Of a DNA stretch of 64,000 bases, positions 50,926-60,892 are shown piece by piece. Position 1 is the first letter of the stretch, and every line of letters starts with the position of its first letter. This stretch comes from PMG-095 sp037200885 (GTDB lineage Bacteria > Myxococcota_A > Polyangia > Polyangiales > Polyangiaceae): NCBI GenBank assembly GCA_037200885.1, contig JBBCIN010000002.1:558001-622000 (forward strand), read 5' to 3'. Under the pieces are notes generated by a model. That model had not been told where the DNA came from. It did no database searches and saw nothing but the letters and a program-made list of their open reading frames with translations. The position numbers were made by a program, and so were the translations under genes.

Positions 50926-51798
50926 TCAGTTCGGGCGCCAATCACCGCCTTCGATGGAGATCTTCAGGCCCCAGCGCTCTTGGTCGCCATAGTCGTCCAC
51001 GGCGTAGTGCCAAACCGCGCGGTTGTCCCAAATCACCAAATCACCGGCGTTCCAATGGTTGCGATATTGGTAGTTCACGCCGCTCGCATGCTGCCGCAAA
51101 AACGCGAGAAGCGCGTCACTCTCGGCACGCGGGATACCGATCAAATGGGTAATGCGACTCGTCAAGTACAGGCCCTTGATGCCCGTCTCGGGGTGCGTCA
51201 AAACCAGGGGGTGTTCGACAAACTCGCTGGCGTCGTAGTGGCCGCGTGAGATCGGCTTGACCTGCTTACTATGCGCGGCGCGTAGGCCACCCAGCAATGT
51301 CTGCAGAGGCACGGACAGGTCGCGGTAGGCCGCTTGCAGATCGGCATACAGCGTCGCCCCACCGACCGGCGGTACGACGGCCAGCTGAAGCAGCTCGAAC
51401 GCCCACGGGTTCGCCTTCCAAGTGCCGCCCTGGTGCCAGTTCGATGGGCGACTGCCCACCGGCGAGGGACCGATCTTCACGATCTTGTCGTGCCCCTCGT
51501 AGTGACCGTAGGCGTAGTCCGGACTGCCAAACGGCTCGCCGAAGTAAGTCGCGAAACGCACCAGCTCCTCGGGCGACAGATTTTGACTACGGAAGGCCAG
51601 CACTTTCCGCTCCAGCAGCGCTGCGCGCAGCGCCGCGACGCGCTGCGCATCGAGGACCTTGTGCAGATCCAGCCGCGCGACTTCGCCGCCCAGGGTCGGT
51701 TCGAGGGCCTTCACCTCGAGCAAAGCGTTGGCCGTGGGCACCGCTGCTGTCTTTTGTGGGTATGGGGCGTTACTTGTTTCTCGTGTTTCGATCGTCAT
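50926..51798 (-). CDS. TauD/TfdA-family dioxygenase-like protein with Gly in place of the iron-ligand Asp
   Basis: The protein has 290 residues, like TauD. TauD hydroxylates sulfonates next to the sulfonate with Fe(II), 2-oxoglutarate and O2. TauD-like blocks are VLAFRSQNLSPEELVRFATY, SNWHQGGTWKANPWAFELLQ, HPLVLTHPETGIKGLYL and IWDNRAVWHYAVDDYGDQER. His122 and His264 match the two iron His, but the Asp two residues after the first His is Gly124 (HQG instead of HTD). The 2-oxoglutarate Arg (HRATI in TauD) is Lys279. The same Asp-to-Gly change occurs in Fe/2OG halogenases. ATG 51798 fits. Palindromes lie upstream and the divergent LLM gene (52053) shares the region. Confidence 0.82.
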   Translation of the reverse strand: MTIETRETSNAPYPQKTAAVPTANALLEVKALEPTLGGEVARLDLHKVLDAQRVAALRAALLERKVLAFRSQNLSPEELVRFATYFGEPFGSPDYAYGHYEGHDKIVKIGPSPVGSRPSNWHQGGTWKANPWAFELLQLAVVPPVGGATLYADLQAAYRDLSVPLQTLLGGLRAAHSKQVKPISRGHYDASEFVEHPLVLTHPETGIKGLYLTSRITHLIGIPRAESDALLAFLRQHASGVNYQYRNHWNAGDLVIWDNRAVWHYAVDDYGDQERWGLKISIEGGDWRPN

Positions 51799-51869
51799 GG
51801 CTTGCTCCCTGGGTTCGGCGCGACGCCCACCGTGGTGGGCGTCTGCAAACAGTGCGTGAACGGGAAGGT

Positions 51870-51905
51870 TAGCCCATAAGGAGACAAATGTCTTCTCAAA
51901 GGGAC
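51870..51905. promoter_or_regulatory. Two palindrome copies upstream of TauD-like gene, 20 bp apart
   Basis: GTCTTCTCAAAGGGAC at 51890-51905 (left arm exact, right arm GGAC) and TAGCCCATAAGGAGAC at 51870-51885 (right arm exact, left arm poor). The spacing of 20 bp repeats that of other tandem sites. Confidence 0.52.
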
Positions 51906-52032
51906 CGCAGAGAAGGGCGGGACTTTTGGGCCGCAGGGCTGCGGAATCGTCCACGGTTCCAACCGGCCGACACCGGACTTCACCCAGCCCCAATGCCTCC
52001 ATCGCTATAAGACGACCACATAATGGACACAG

Positions 52033-52048
52033 TGATAGCATAGGAGAC
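52033..52048. promoter_or_regulatory. Palindrome half-site at LLM start
   Basis: TGATAGCATAGGAGAC; right arm exact, left arm poor, TA at the centre. It ends 4 bp before the ATG at 52053 and supplies its Shine-Dalgarno GGAG. Confidence 0.48.
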
Positions 52049-52052
52049 CACA

Positions 52053-53363
52053 ATGGCTAAAAAGAAACAGGTTCGCCTCGCCATCAACCTGCTAGCGACT
52101 GGCCGTCACAACGCTGCATGGAAGACGCTGCCCGACCCGGATAAGCTTTCGACCGACATCGATACCTTCATCAGGATTGCCAAGATTGCCGAGCGCAGCA
52201 AGCTCGACGGGATCTTCCTCGCTGACGGGCACGCTGGCGTGGGCGAAGAGTCCTTCCGTCGTCCGTTCCGCTCATTGGCACCTTCGGTGCTGCTCGCCAC
52301 TTTGGCTGCGCACACCAAGAATATCGGCCTCGTGGTGACGAGCCCGGCGCTTTACGGCAACCCCGCGACACTCGCGCGCGAGATCGCGAGCCTCGACCAG
52401 GTCAGCAAGGGCCGGGCGGCCTGGAACATCATCACCAGTCAGGGCGATGAGGTGCTCAAGATCTTCGGACTCGACTCCGCGCTCTCCCAGGCCGAGAAGT
52501 ATGACAAGGCCGAGGAGTTCGTCAGCGTGGTCACCCAGCTCTGGGAATCGCTGCCGCAGGAGGCCTTCCTCGCGGACAGGGCGAGCGGGGTCTACATCGA
52601 CAAGGCGAAAACCCGCCCAATCGACTATCGAGGCGCCTACTACCGAGCGGCGGGATTGCTCAGTGTTCCCGCATACGAGGGGAAGCGGCCGGTGTTGCTA
52701 CAGGCGGGTGCCTCGGCGTTGAGCAAGGAGTTCGGCTCCAAGTGGGCGGATGCGCTGTTCACTAGCCATTGGCTCAAAGGTCAGGCGCAGGAGTTTTACA
52801 GCGACGTCAAGAGGCTGGCCGCGCAAAAGTGGGACCGTAACCCGGAGAACTTGGTCGTGGTGCCGGGCGTGTATCCGGTGCTCGGCTCGACCGAGCGCGA
52901 GGCGGTCGCCCGCAAGGCCGAACTCGACGAGCTGCTCGACCTCGAACACATCAAAGGCCGGCTCGCCGAGCAACTCGACGTCGACCCCTCCATTCTCGAT
53001 CTGTCGAAGCCCCTACCCTATGACCAGATCCCGCTCGACAACCCGAACAAGGACACCGCGATCATCAGGCGCGCCAAGCTGGTCGAGGACGCCAAGACCC
53101 GCAACCTCAGCGCGAAGCAGGTGCTGCTCAACCACGTCACGGGCGGTCACCGCGTCGTCGTCGGCACGCCGGAGCAAGTCGCCGACGATCTGCTTGGCTG
53201 GATCGACGAGGACGCCTGCGACGGGTTCAACTTCAATATCGACCGTTTCGTGGACGGCCTCGATCACCTCGTTGACTGGCTCGTTCCAGAGCTGCAGCGG
53301 CGGGGCCGCTTCCGTCAGGAGTACGAGAGCACCACGTTCCGCGGGAACCTCGGAATCGAGTAA
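52053..53363 (+). CDS. LLM class flavin-dependent monooxygenase, NtaA-like
   Basis: The protein has 436 residues. The N-terminus KKKQVRLAINLLATGRHNAA, SLDQVSKGRAAWNIITSQGD, RPVLLQAGASALSKEFGSKW and VVVGTPEQVADDLLGWIDED place it in the NtaA/SnaA group. The expected activity is FMNH2-dependent oxidation of an organosulfur or amine compound. ATG 52053 follows GGAGACCACA. It is divergent from the TauD-like gene; both could be controlled by the shared 254-bp region. The AKR and old yellow enzyme genes converge downstream. Confidence 0.9.
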   Translation: MAKKKQVRLAINLLATGRHNAAWKTLPDPDKLSTDIDTFIRIAKIAERSKLDGIFLADGHAGVGEESFRRPFRSLAPSVLLATLAAHTKNIGLVVTSPALYGNPATLAREIASLDQVSKGRAAWNIITSQGDEVLKIFGLDSALSQAEKYDKAEEFVSVVTQLWESLPQEAFLADRASGVYIDKAKTRPIDYRGAYYRAAGLLSVPAYEGKRPVLLQAGASALSKEFGSKWADALFTSHWLKGQAQEFYSDVKRLAAQKWDRNPENLVVVPGVYPVLGSTEREAVARKAELDELLDLEHIKGRLAEQLDVDPSILDLSKPLPYDQIPLDNPNKDTAIIRRAKLVEDAKTRNLSAKQVLLNHVTGGHRVVVGTPEQVADDLLGWIDEDACDGFNFNIDRFVDGLDHLVDWLVPELQRRGRFRQEYESTTFRGNLGIE

Positions 53364-53461
53364 CGAACGTTGCGCATCCAACGCCGGATGCAATCCAATC
53401 CGACCACCCCGGAGCTCGGAGCTGGAGGGAACTGCCGGGTGGTTGTCTAACATCGCCGCCC

Positions 53462-54468
<1,007 letters not shown>

Positions 54469-54472
<4 letters not shown>

Positions 54473-55542
54473 GACTGCACCCCGAATGAGCGATAGTCCG
54501 TATAGCCCACAGCGAGGTCGGGCTGACCATAGCCGTAGAAGGTGGTATTGTCGTAAGCATTGAGGGGCACGTTCTCGCGCAAGCGGCGCGGCAGATCCGG
54601 GTTGGCGATGAAGGTCTTGCCGAAGGACACGGCATCGGCTTCGCCCGCGTCCAGCACTTGTTGCGCGGTTTCACGGCTGAAGGCCTCGTTGGCGATCAGC
54701 ACGCCGCCGAAGCGCTTCTTCAACTCGGGGCCGATCCGATTGTCGCCCAGCGATTCGCGGGTGAAGATGAACGCGATGCCGCGTTTGCCCAGTTGCTCCG
54801 CCACGTAGCCGAAGGTGGCCAGGGGATTGGAGTCGCCCATCGCGTGTGCATCGCCTCTGGGCGCGAGATGCATACCGACGCGGCCCGGACCCCACACCGC
54901 AATCGCGGCGTCGGTCACTTCCAGCATCAACCGCGCGCGGTTCTCGATGCGGCCGCCGTAGATGTCCGTGCGCTGGTTGCTGCTGTCCTGAAGGAACTGG
55001 TCGAGCAGGTAGCCGTTGGCGCCGTGGATCTCGACGCCATCGAAGCCGGCTCTTCTGGCGTTCTCCGCGCCCACGCGATAGGCCTCCACGATGGCAGGGA
55101 TCTCTGCCGTCTCGAGGGCCCGCGGAGTTACGAACGCGCGCTGCGGTCGCAACAGGCTGACATTGCCCTTGGGCGCGATGGCGCTGGGAGCCACGGGCAG
55201 CGCGCCGCCCAGATGTTCGGGGTCGGAGACACGGCCCACGTGCCAGAGCTGGCAGAAGATCCGCCCGCCAGCAGCATGGACGGCATGGGTCGCCTTCTTC
55301 CAGCCTTCAACCTGGGCGTTGGACCAAATCCCCGGGGTGTCGGGATAGCCCACACCGGTGGGGCTGACCGCGGTGGCCTCGGACAGGATCAGCCCGGCGC
55401 TCGCGCGCTGAGCGTAGTACTCCGCCATCAGGTCCGTGGGCACCCGCCCAGCACCGGCGCGGCAGCGGGTCAACGGCGCCATCACGACGCGATTGGGAAG
55501 CAGCAAGTCACCGACCTGGATGGGATCGAACAGGGTGCGCAT
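54469..55542 (-). CDS. Old yellow enzyme family alkene reductase (NemA-like)
   Basis: The protein has 357 residues. LFDPIQVGDLLLPNRVVMAP, LTRCRAGAG, GRIFCQLWHVGRVS and EIHGANGYLLDQFLQDSSNQ are the FMN and substrate-binding motifs of NemA, XenB and YqjM-type enzymes. The family reduces activated alkenes, maleimides and nitro esters using NAD(P)H. ATG 55542 is chosen because it matches the family start; longer starts are possible. The stop overlaps the AKR ATG. A weak palindrome-like sequence (GTCC-TATA-GGAA at 55683-55698) is 140 bp upstream, too far and too poor to list as a site. Confidence 0.92.
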
Positions 55543-55808
55543 GTGTTCTCTCTGGAATGGACTACGGGCTGCTAGAGCTCGAGGTGTCGCGCCTGTGCGT
55601 GGCGAGCCGAACCGCTCGCCAACCGAGTACATCGTTCATCAACGTATCAACGGGGCGTGAGTAGCATCAGGCGCGACGAAGCGTCCAGTATAATGGAAGT
55701 TTCGTGGCATGGTCGGCAGTTACTCTCCCGATTGCAGTTCTCGAATGAACCTGCGTCCGCAGTCGAGCGCGTCCGCACGGGCACTCTCGAAGCGCACTTC
55801 TCCGACTT

Positions 55809-56624
55809 TCAGATCGCGTGGCGAGGCTCGAACACTTGGAAGGTGATCCGATGCGGAACCTCGAAGGGCGAGCCGCCGAGCTGCCGGAGGGCTTCGTCGA
55901 GCTCGCGATCGAAGGCCGCCACGCGCTCGGCATGCAAGGCGGCGCCAATCCATTTGCTGGCGCGGATGCGCCCGCGCCAGGACGCACGCGAGAAGACCAA
56001 GGGCTCGACGTACGTGTGATACGTGCGCAATTTGAAGCGCTCGACGGACCAAGCAGGGAGCGGATCGAGCGGCCCGCCGCGCGGGTTCACCGCGGAGGCC
56101 TCGTTGTAGCGCGCGATGAGCTCGTCGGTCGTGCGCGCCACCTCGCCGCCACCGCGCACCCAGATGATCGACGCGATGACCAGAACGCCGTCTCGGCGGA
56201 GCAGGCGCGGGACCTCTTCGACCATGCGGGCCGTCTCGAAATAGCCCCAGCACATGCTGGCGGTGATCGCATCGAACGACCCGCCCGGGATCCCGGTGTC
56301 CTCAGCACGCGCGAAGCGCAGGTCGATGGTCAATCCTTCGCGCTCCGCCGCCTCTCGTGCGGCGCTGAGCTGCGCCTCGGACGCGTCGACCCCGACGACC
56401 TGTGCCCCCGCGCGCGCAAACGGGACCGCGAGCGCGCCGGTTCCCGTCCCGAGGTCGAGAATATGCTGACCCGGGAGCCCCACCCCGACCAGCTCGACCA
56501 AACGGAAAAAGCTGTCGGGATATCCCGGGCGATGCGTCAGGTAGTCGCGCGAGGTCGAGTTCCAGTCGAGCCCCGCGCCCGGGACGACGCGTACCGGCGC
56601 GCCGCTCTCCGACGCCGCGCTCAC
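55809..56624 (-). CDS. Class I SAM-dependent methyltransferase
   Basis: The protein has 271 residues. Motif I is ILDLGTGTGALAVPFARAGA (about residues 54-73), motif II ends VVGVDASEAQ and motif III is near FDAITASMCW. The RDYLTHRPGYPDSFF region is typical of the ubiE/cmo-like group. The substrate is unknown. GTG 56624 is chosen because the frame beyond it is long but lacks any recognised sequence. The 3' end is near the OYE region and there is no good palindrome. It may be an ordinary metabolic or antibiotic methyltransferase. Confidence 0.82.
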   Translation of the reverse strand: MSAASESGAPVRVVPGAGLDWNSTSRDYLTHRPGYPDSFFRLVELVGVGLPGQHILDLGTGTGALAVPFARAGAQVVGVDASEAQLSAAREAAEREGLTIDLRFARAEDTGIPGGSFDAITASMCWGYFETARMVEEVPRLLRRDGVLVIASIIWVRGGGEVARTTDELIARYNEASAVNPRGGPLDPLPAWSVERFKLRTYHTYVEPLVFSRASWRGRIRASKWIGAALHAERVAAFDRELDEALRQLGGSPFEVPHRITFQVFEPRHAI

Positions 56625-57251
56625 TGAGACCTTACTTCGCGAAAGCGCCGCGCAGCCATCATTCCGAGAGCCACCATTGATATCTCCAGCATTGGTTCGA
56701 GCTGCGCCCGAGAATGCAGCGGGCGGCGGCGCCTGTCCAGTGCTATGAAGTGCGCGCCCGCTTGGAGGACGCGCGCTTTTTGGCTCGATTAAGGTGTGCC
56801 AGGCGTCCTGATCTCTTTGATGGTCACGCGCGTCGGCGCGTCGCGGCGTAGCCTTCGGCGTCGAATCGCGGATGCGACGTCCGTGACGCCGAAGGCTGCG
56901 TGCCCCCGTGACGCTTTCAGTGACCATCAACAAACGATCACGACAGGAGCGGAGTCTGGAGTCCGCTCCGCGTGATGCTCGCGCAAATCGGCAAGCGACT
57001 ACGCTCATTCGAGGCGGGCTTGCGGCCGCTGTATCACGACCCTGACTTCGCCACCGCTCACCGGGCCACGAGCACGAACACGCCCGTGCACAGCTCGCCC
57101 GAGTTTTCATTCCAGTTGCCGTATTCTTCGCAGGCGGGCGGGCGATCGGGTGATCGTGTGTTTTGCAAACTCGTGGCTGCGCGCGTCGCCGAGCTGACTG
57201 TACGGCCCGAGGTGCACGGTGGTTGCGACCAAACCCGCCCGGAGCACTTGA
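56625..57251. other. Intergenic region with no supported gene
   Basis: 627 bp. Open frames exist on both strands but none shows family features. It holds the nested inverted repeat at 56817-56930. Nothing else was seen. Confidence 0.45.
56817..56930. repeat. Nested inverted repeat, 114 bp
   Basis: Outer arms TTGATGGTCAC (56817-56827) and GTGACCATCAA (56920-56930) are perfect complements. Inner arms GCCTTCGGCGTC (56851-56862) and GACGCCGAAGGC (56885-56896) are a perfect 12-bp stem with a 22-base loop. The arms between are partly complementary. It could form a long hairpin, and could be a MITE-like element or a structured RNA. I see no second copy in the window. Confidence 0.55.
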
Positions 57252-57482
57252 CAATTTCTTTCGCGCGGCGCTTTTTATCTCGCAAACGAGACCCGGAGCT
57301 CATCGACCGAGAAGCGCTATTCCGCTTTTTCGGAGCTGACGCTGTGGGTCCTGACCGGCAATACGTCCGCTCGCGCGTTCTATGAAGCGCGCGGGTTCCA
57401 GAGCGACGGCCAGACCAAGACCGAGGAACGCCCGGGGTTCGATGTCGACGAGGTCCGATACCGACGTCGCGGCATCGCCCAG
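57252..57482 (+). pseudogene. GNAT acetyltransferase C-terminal remnant
   Basis: The frame from 57252 holds ELTLWVLTGNTSARAFYEAR, the acetyl-CoA-binding alpha4/beta5 part of GNAT enzymes, followed by GFQSDGQTKTEERPGFDVDE and VRYRRR. The N-terminal two thirds of a GNAT protein, with the first strands and most of the acetyl-CoA loop, are missing, and an in-frame stop precedes it. It appears to be a decayed gene. The frame runs on after the match without family features. Confidence 0.6.
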
Positions 57483-57546
57483 GTGAAACCAAAGTACGCG
57501 GAGAGGCAGTTCGACTTTAGACGTTGCACCAGACGGGCTTTCAAGC

Positions 57547-58563
57547 TCATTGCCAGCGCGCGTTGGGACCGAATGCGGCTTCGTAAAAGGGCACGATCGA
57601 CCGCCCTGGTGGACTGATGGCGTCGATGCGCGCGCGGTCCTGTTCGCTGATGGTCACGTCGAGCGCCTTCAGGTTATCTTCGAGCTGTTCGAGCGTGCGC
57701 GGACCAATGATGGGGCTCGTGATGCCGGGTTGTTGAATGGTCCAGGCCAGCGCCAGCTGACTGAGCGGAACGCCCTTCTCCCGCGCGATGCCCTCCAAAG
57801 CTTCAACAGCATCGAACGCGCGCGCATTGCCGAGCAGCGCTTGGGCACGAACGTGCGTACCATCCGAGAATCGCCCTTCTGGCTGCTGTCCGTCGCGTTT
57901 GTACTTGCCCGACAAGAAGCCACCCGCGAGCGGGCTCCACGGAATGATGCCGAAGTCGTACGTCAGCGCGGCTGGGATGAGCTCACGCTCGATGCGACGA
58001 TCGAGCAAATTGTAGGGTGGTTGCTCGGTGACGAAACGGTTCAGGCCGAGCTCCTTGGAGACCCACAGCGACTCGACGAGCTGCCACGCCGCGAAAGTGC
58101 TCGAACCGATGTAGCGGACCTTGCCGGAACGCACCAAATCGTCGAGCGCGCGCAGCGTTTCGTCGATGGGGCAACCCGGCTCCGGGCGGTGAATTTGGTA
58201 CAGATCGATCCAATCTGTTTTCAGGCGTTTGAGCGAGGCCTCTGCTTGCTCGATGATCTGGCGACGGCTGTTGCCGGCCTGATTTGGATCGAGCTTGTCA
58301 TCGCGATGCATGTTGCCATGCACCTTGGTGGCCAGCACAATGTGGTGCCGGTGACCGTTGCGGCGTAGCGCGTCACCGACGATTTCTTCGCTCCGCCCCT
58401 GATTGTAGACGTTCGCCGTATCGATGAAGTTGATTCCGGCATCCAGCGCGCGATCGACAATCTGATGCGACTCTTCCGGTCCCGCGCGGCCGCCAAACAT
58501 CATGGCTCCGAGGGTCAACGAGCTGACTTTGATACCGGTCCGGCCGAGGGCGCGTTGAGACAT
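57547..58563 (-). CDS. Aldo/keto reductase
   Basis: The protein has 338 residues. GRTGIKVSSLTLGAMMFGGR, INFIDTANVYNQGRSEEIVG (Asp and Tyr), IVLATKVHG (Lys), YQIHRPEPG (His) and IIPWSPLAGGFLSGKYKRDG are all present. It belongs to the same broad group as the AKRs at 21394 and 53462 (about 335-340 residues). ATG 58563 is chosen over the GTG two codons earlier. A palindrome (58591-58606) lies 28 bp upstream. The product would reduce carbonyls with NADPH. Confidence 0.91.
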   Translation of the reverse strand: MSQRALGRTGIKVSSLTLGAMMFGGRAGPEESHQIVDRALDAGINFIDTANVYNQGRSEEIVGDALRRNGHRHHIVLATKVHGNMHRDDKLDPNQAGNSRRQIIEQAEASLKRLKTDWIDLYQIHRPEPGCPIDETLRALDDLVRSGKVRYIGSSTFAAWQLVESLWVSKELGLNRFVTEQPPYNLLDRRIERELIPAALTYDFGIIPWSPLAGGFLSGKYKRDGQQPEGRFSDGTHVRAQALLGNARAFDAVEALEGIAREKGVPLSQLALAWTIQQPGITSPIIGPRTLEQLEDNLKALDVTISEQDRARIDAISPPGRSIVPFYEAAFGPNARWQ

Positions 58564-58590
58564 GGCCACGATCTAGCACACTGGACTCCG

Positions 58591-58606
58591 CGATAGTATA
58601 GGAGAC
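58591..58606. promoter_or_regulatory. GTCT-AGAC-type palindrome between AKR and nucleotidyltransferase stub
   Basis: CGATAGTATAGGAGAC; right arm exact and TATA present, left arm CGAT. Read in the AKR direction it is GTCTCCTATACTATCG. It lies 28 bp from the AKR ATG. Confidence 0.55.
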
Positions 58607-58627
58607 TAGAGCTCGACGGGCCAGGGA

Positions 58628-58876
58628 ATGAAACCGGTGAACCAGCAGAGTCTCGTCGCCGCTGTGACCGCTTTCTTCGACCAGAATGTCCACATGCGCG
58701 CGCTGTTCCTCGCGGGCAGCGTCGGGGAGATGCCACGTGATGGACGTTCGCGCCGAGTACGAGCTCGGCGTGCTCGGGTACGGCAGGTTGCGGCGCGTGC
58801 GTTTGCGCGCGAGTTGGCTTTGAAGTACGCCACTCGATATGTCGTTCGATCCGATCGTGGACCTTCGACCAAGTGA
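58628..58876 (+). pseudogene. Nucleotidyltransferase N-terminal stub
   Basis: The frame starts MKPVNQQSLVAAVTAFFDQN and reaches ALFLAGSVGEM, which matches the strand and GS loop of minimal nucleotidyltransferases (ALFLxGSxGRG), but the catalytic DxD that should follow is absent and the rest is Arg-rich noncoding-like sequence. It overlaps the GNAT start. It appears to be a broken gene. This is a low-confidence match based on one motif. Confidence 0.4.
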
Positions 58877-59486
58877 CGTTGTTTGGCCACGGCTCGCATG
58901 GCCGCCGGCGCACGTCCTCACCGGGAATATCGTCGAACTCTCGACCTGTGTCCCTGATCGCGACGCGGCGGCGCTCTTCGAGGCATTGGATCACGACGAG
59001 GTATGGCGCCACTTGGCAGGGCGCCCGAGCAGTGCTGAAGAATACGCAGTCTCGCTGGGCAAGCGGTTGAGCGAGGGCCGCTGGGTTTGGGTGGTGCGGC
59101 TCCTGCGACCGTTGTCTGGGTTGCCGGCGGGCGCGGTAGTTGGAACGACGTCATTTCTCGAGGTGTCGATCGACGATGCGCGGGTCGAGATCGGTGCCAC
59201 GGCGTACAGCCCGCTCGTTTGGTCGACCCGCGTCAATCCAGACACCAAACTGCAACTTCTCGGCTGCGCCTTCGAAGCGCTGGGCGCTGGGCGCGTCGAG
59301 TTGAAAACCGACGTGCGCAACGGCCGGTCGCAGCGCGCGATCGCGCGTCTGGGCGCGGTCTACGAGGGCACGTTGCGGCGCCACAAGCGACGCTCCGATG
59401 GCACTGTCCGCGACTCCCTGCTGTTCTCCATCATCGCCGAGGACTGGCCCGCGGCGAAAGAGGGCCTGCTTCTGCGGGTGCGCTAG
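58839..59486 (+). CDS. GNAT-family N-acetyltransferase (RimJ/RimL-like)
   Basis: The protein has 215 residues. An N-terminal strand region is followed by GAVVGTTSFLEVSID, EIGATAYSPLVWSTRVNPDT (the NxxxK/R-x acetyl-CoA loop area), and the C-terminal RVELKTDVRNGRSQRAIARL GxxYEGTLRRH segment typical of the RimJ group. It acetylates an amino group using acetyl-CoA; the target is unknown. ATG 58839 is the first good start. It overlaps the nucleotidyltransferase stub by 38 bp and is followed by the convergent MDR gene. Confidence 0.87.
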   Translation: MSFDPIVDLRPSDVVWPRLAWPPAHVLTGNIVELSTCVPDRDAAALFEALDHDEVWRHLAGRPSSAEEYAVSLGKRLSEGRWVWVVRLLRPLSGLPAGAVVGTTSFLEVSIDDARVEIGATAYSPLVWSTRVNPDTKLQLLGCAFEALGAGRVELKTDVRNGRSQRAIARLGAVYEGTLRRHKRRSDGTVRDSLLFSIIAEDWPAAKEGLLLRVR

Positions 59487-59551
59487 CGCCCCACCACCGT
59501 GGCCACGCGCTTGCTCGACGGGCTGGGCGTCGCACTAGAGCCAAGGAGCGC

Positions 59552-60694
59552 TCAGCCGGCCTGACTGGGCGTGATCAGATACTTTGCCCCCGTGGCCTTC
59601 TTTGCGTATTGGCGCACCGCATTCAATTGCAGTGCTTCGATCAGGGAGACGCGCTGCGTGTGCGGGCTAGCGAAGGTAGTCGTCAACTCCGTCGCGATGC
59701 GCTGCTTGAGCGCGGCAACTCGTGCCGGCTCGAGCGTGAGCAAAAATGGCGTCACCAGCCACCCCCCGATGCCCCACGCGAGACCGAAGCTGCGCACGAA
59801 TTCGGTTGGGCTCGGATCGAGTCCGCCATAAATATACAGCTGCTTGTGCGTCGAAGAGCCGTAACGGCTGTATGCAGTCGCCTTGCGGTTAATCGCGGCC
59901 TCCATGCAGCTCAGGATTTGACCGCCGATTTTACCGCCGCCAATGCAGTCGAACGCAAGCGTCGCGCCCGTCGCTGCGACAGCTTCCGTGAGATCGCTGA
60001 GGAACGTCGGCAAACTGCTGTCGCACACGTGCGTCGCGCCGATCTCCCTCAGCCGAGCCACCTGCTCCGCAGTGCGCACGATGTTTACCAGCGGAATGCC
60101 GTCCTTCAGGCAAATCCGCACCAGCATTTGGCCCAGGTTCGAGGCCGCGGCCGTATTCACGAGCGCAGTGTGCCGCTCGCGGCGCATCGTCTCCACGAAG
60201 CCGAGCGCGGTGAGCGGATTGATCCAAGCCGAAGCGCCGTCGATCGCCGAAGCGCCCGCGTTCAACGGCAAGCACTGCTCTGCGCTCACGACGCGGTACT
60301 CGGCATACATCCCGCCGCCCGGCGCGACCGAGACCGTCTTACCGATCAGAGACTGCGCGGCGACCGACGAACCCGCTTCGACGACCGTGCCTGCGCCCTC
60401 GTTTCCCGCGGGCACTGCTTGCCCGAGACGCAGCGTGAGACTCGCCGTGGACGCCACTTTTCCGGTCAGCACCGGACGCTCGGCCGCGCCACTCGCTTCG
60501 AGTTTGCTGGGATCTGCGCCTGCCAGCAGCAGGGCGAGATCCGACGGATTGATCGGCGCGGCCTCCACCCGCAGCAACACTTCATCCGGCCCAGGCCGCG
60601 GCACGGTGAAGCTTGCCACCGAGAGCTCGAGCTCGCCGCTGGCCTTGACGAGCGAAACCATTTGAAGGGCGGAACGATCGGCAGCGATGGTCAT
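59552..60694 (-). CDS. Medium-chain (MDR-type) zinc-independent alcohol dehydrogenase/quinone reductase-like protein
   Basis: The protein has 380 residues. The GroES-like N-terminal domain carries PGPDEVLLRVEAAPINPSDL and PAGNEGAGTVVEAGSS. The nucleotide-binding segment AASNLGQMLVRICLKDGIPL has a GxxxG-like loop. The canonical zinc Cys cluster is absent, so it belongs to the NADPH:quinone reductase-like branch. ATG 60694 gives the family start. The gene is convergent with the GNAT gene, and the HxlR gene lies about 200 bp upstream. Likely roles are reduction of quinones, enals or enones. Confidence 0.85.
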   Translation of the reverse strand: MTIAADRSALQMVSLVKASGELELSVASFTVPRPGPDEVLLRVEAAPINPSDLALLLAGADPSKLEASGAAERPVLTGKVASTASLTLRLGQAVPAGNEGAGTVVEAGSSVAAQSLIGKTVSVAPGGGMYAEYRVVSAEQCLPLNAGASAIDGASAWINPLTALGFVETMRRERHTALVNTAAASNLGQMLVRICLKDGIPLVNIVRTAEQVARLREIGATHVCDSSLPTFLSDLTEAVAATGATLAFDCIGGGKIGGQILSCMEAAINRKATAYSRYGSSTHKQLYIYGGLDPSPTEFVRSFGLAWGIGGWLVTPFLLTLEPARVAALKQRIATELTTTFASPHTQRVSLIEALQLNAVRQYAKKATGAKYLITPSQAG

Positions 60695-60892
60695 GGGCAC
60701 TTCGCATAGCGCCGTCCGCCCGGTTGTACAGCCCCTCGCGATGCCGTGGCTTCGCCAACGCGGCATCGCCACGCCATCTCGCCCGCGTCGACCTCACCGA
60801 GGAGGTCGAGCGCGAGCGACAAAATCTCGACTCGGCTCGGGCTGAGCTGGGGTTGGGTTAGCGGACTCAGCGCCCGCGCTCCGTCGCATCGC

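Noticed and set aside
55683..55698. GTCCAGTATAATGGAA upstream of old yellow enzyme gene
   Set aside because: Central TATA fits, but both arms carry mismatches and it lies 140 bp from the start; below the level of the other sites.
56972..57385. Plus-strand open frame of 137 codons
   Set aside because: No family features, crosses the GNAT remnant in another frame, and is typical of open frames in GC-rich noncoding DNA.
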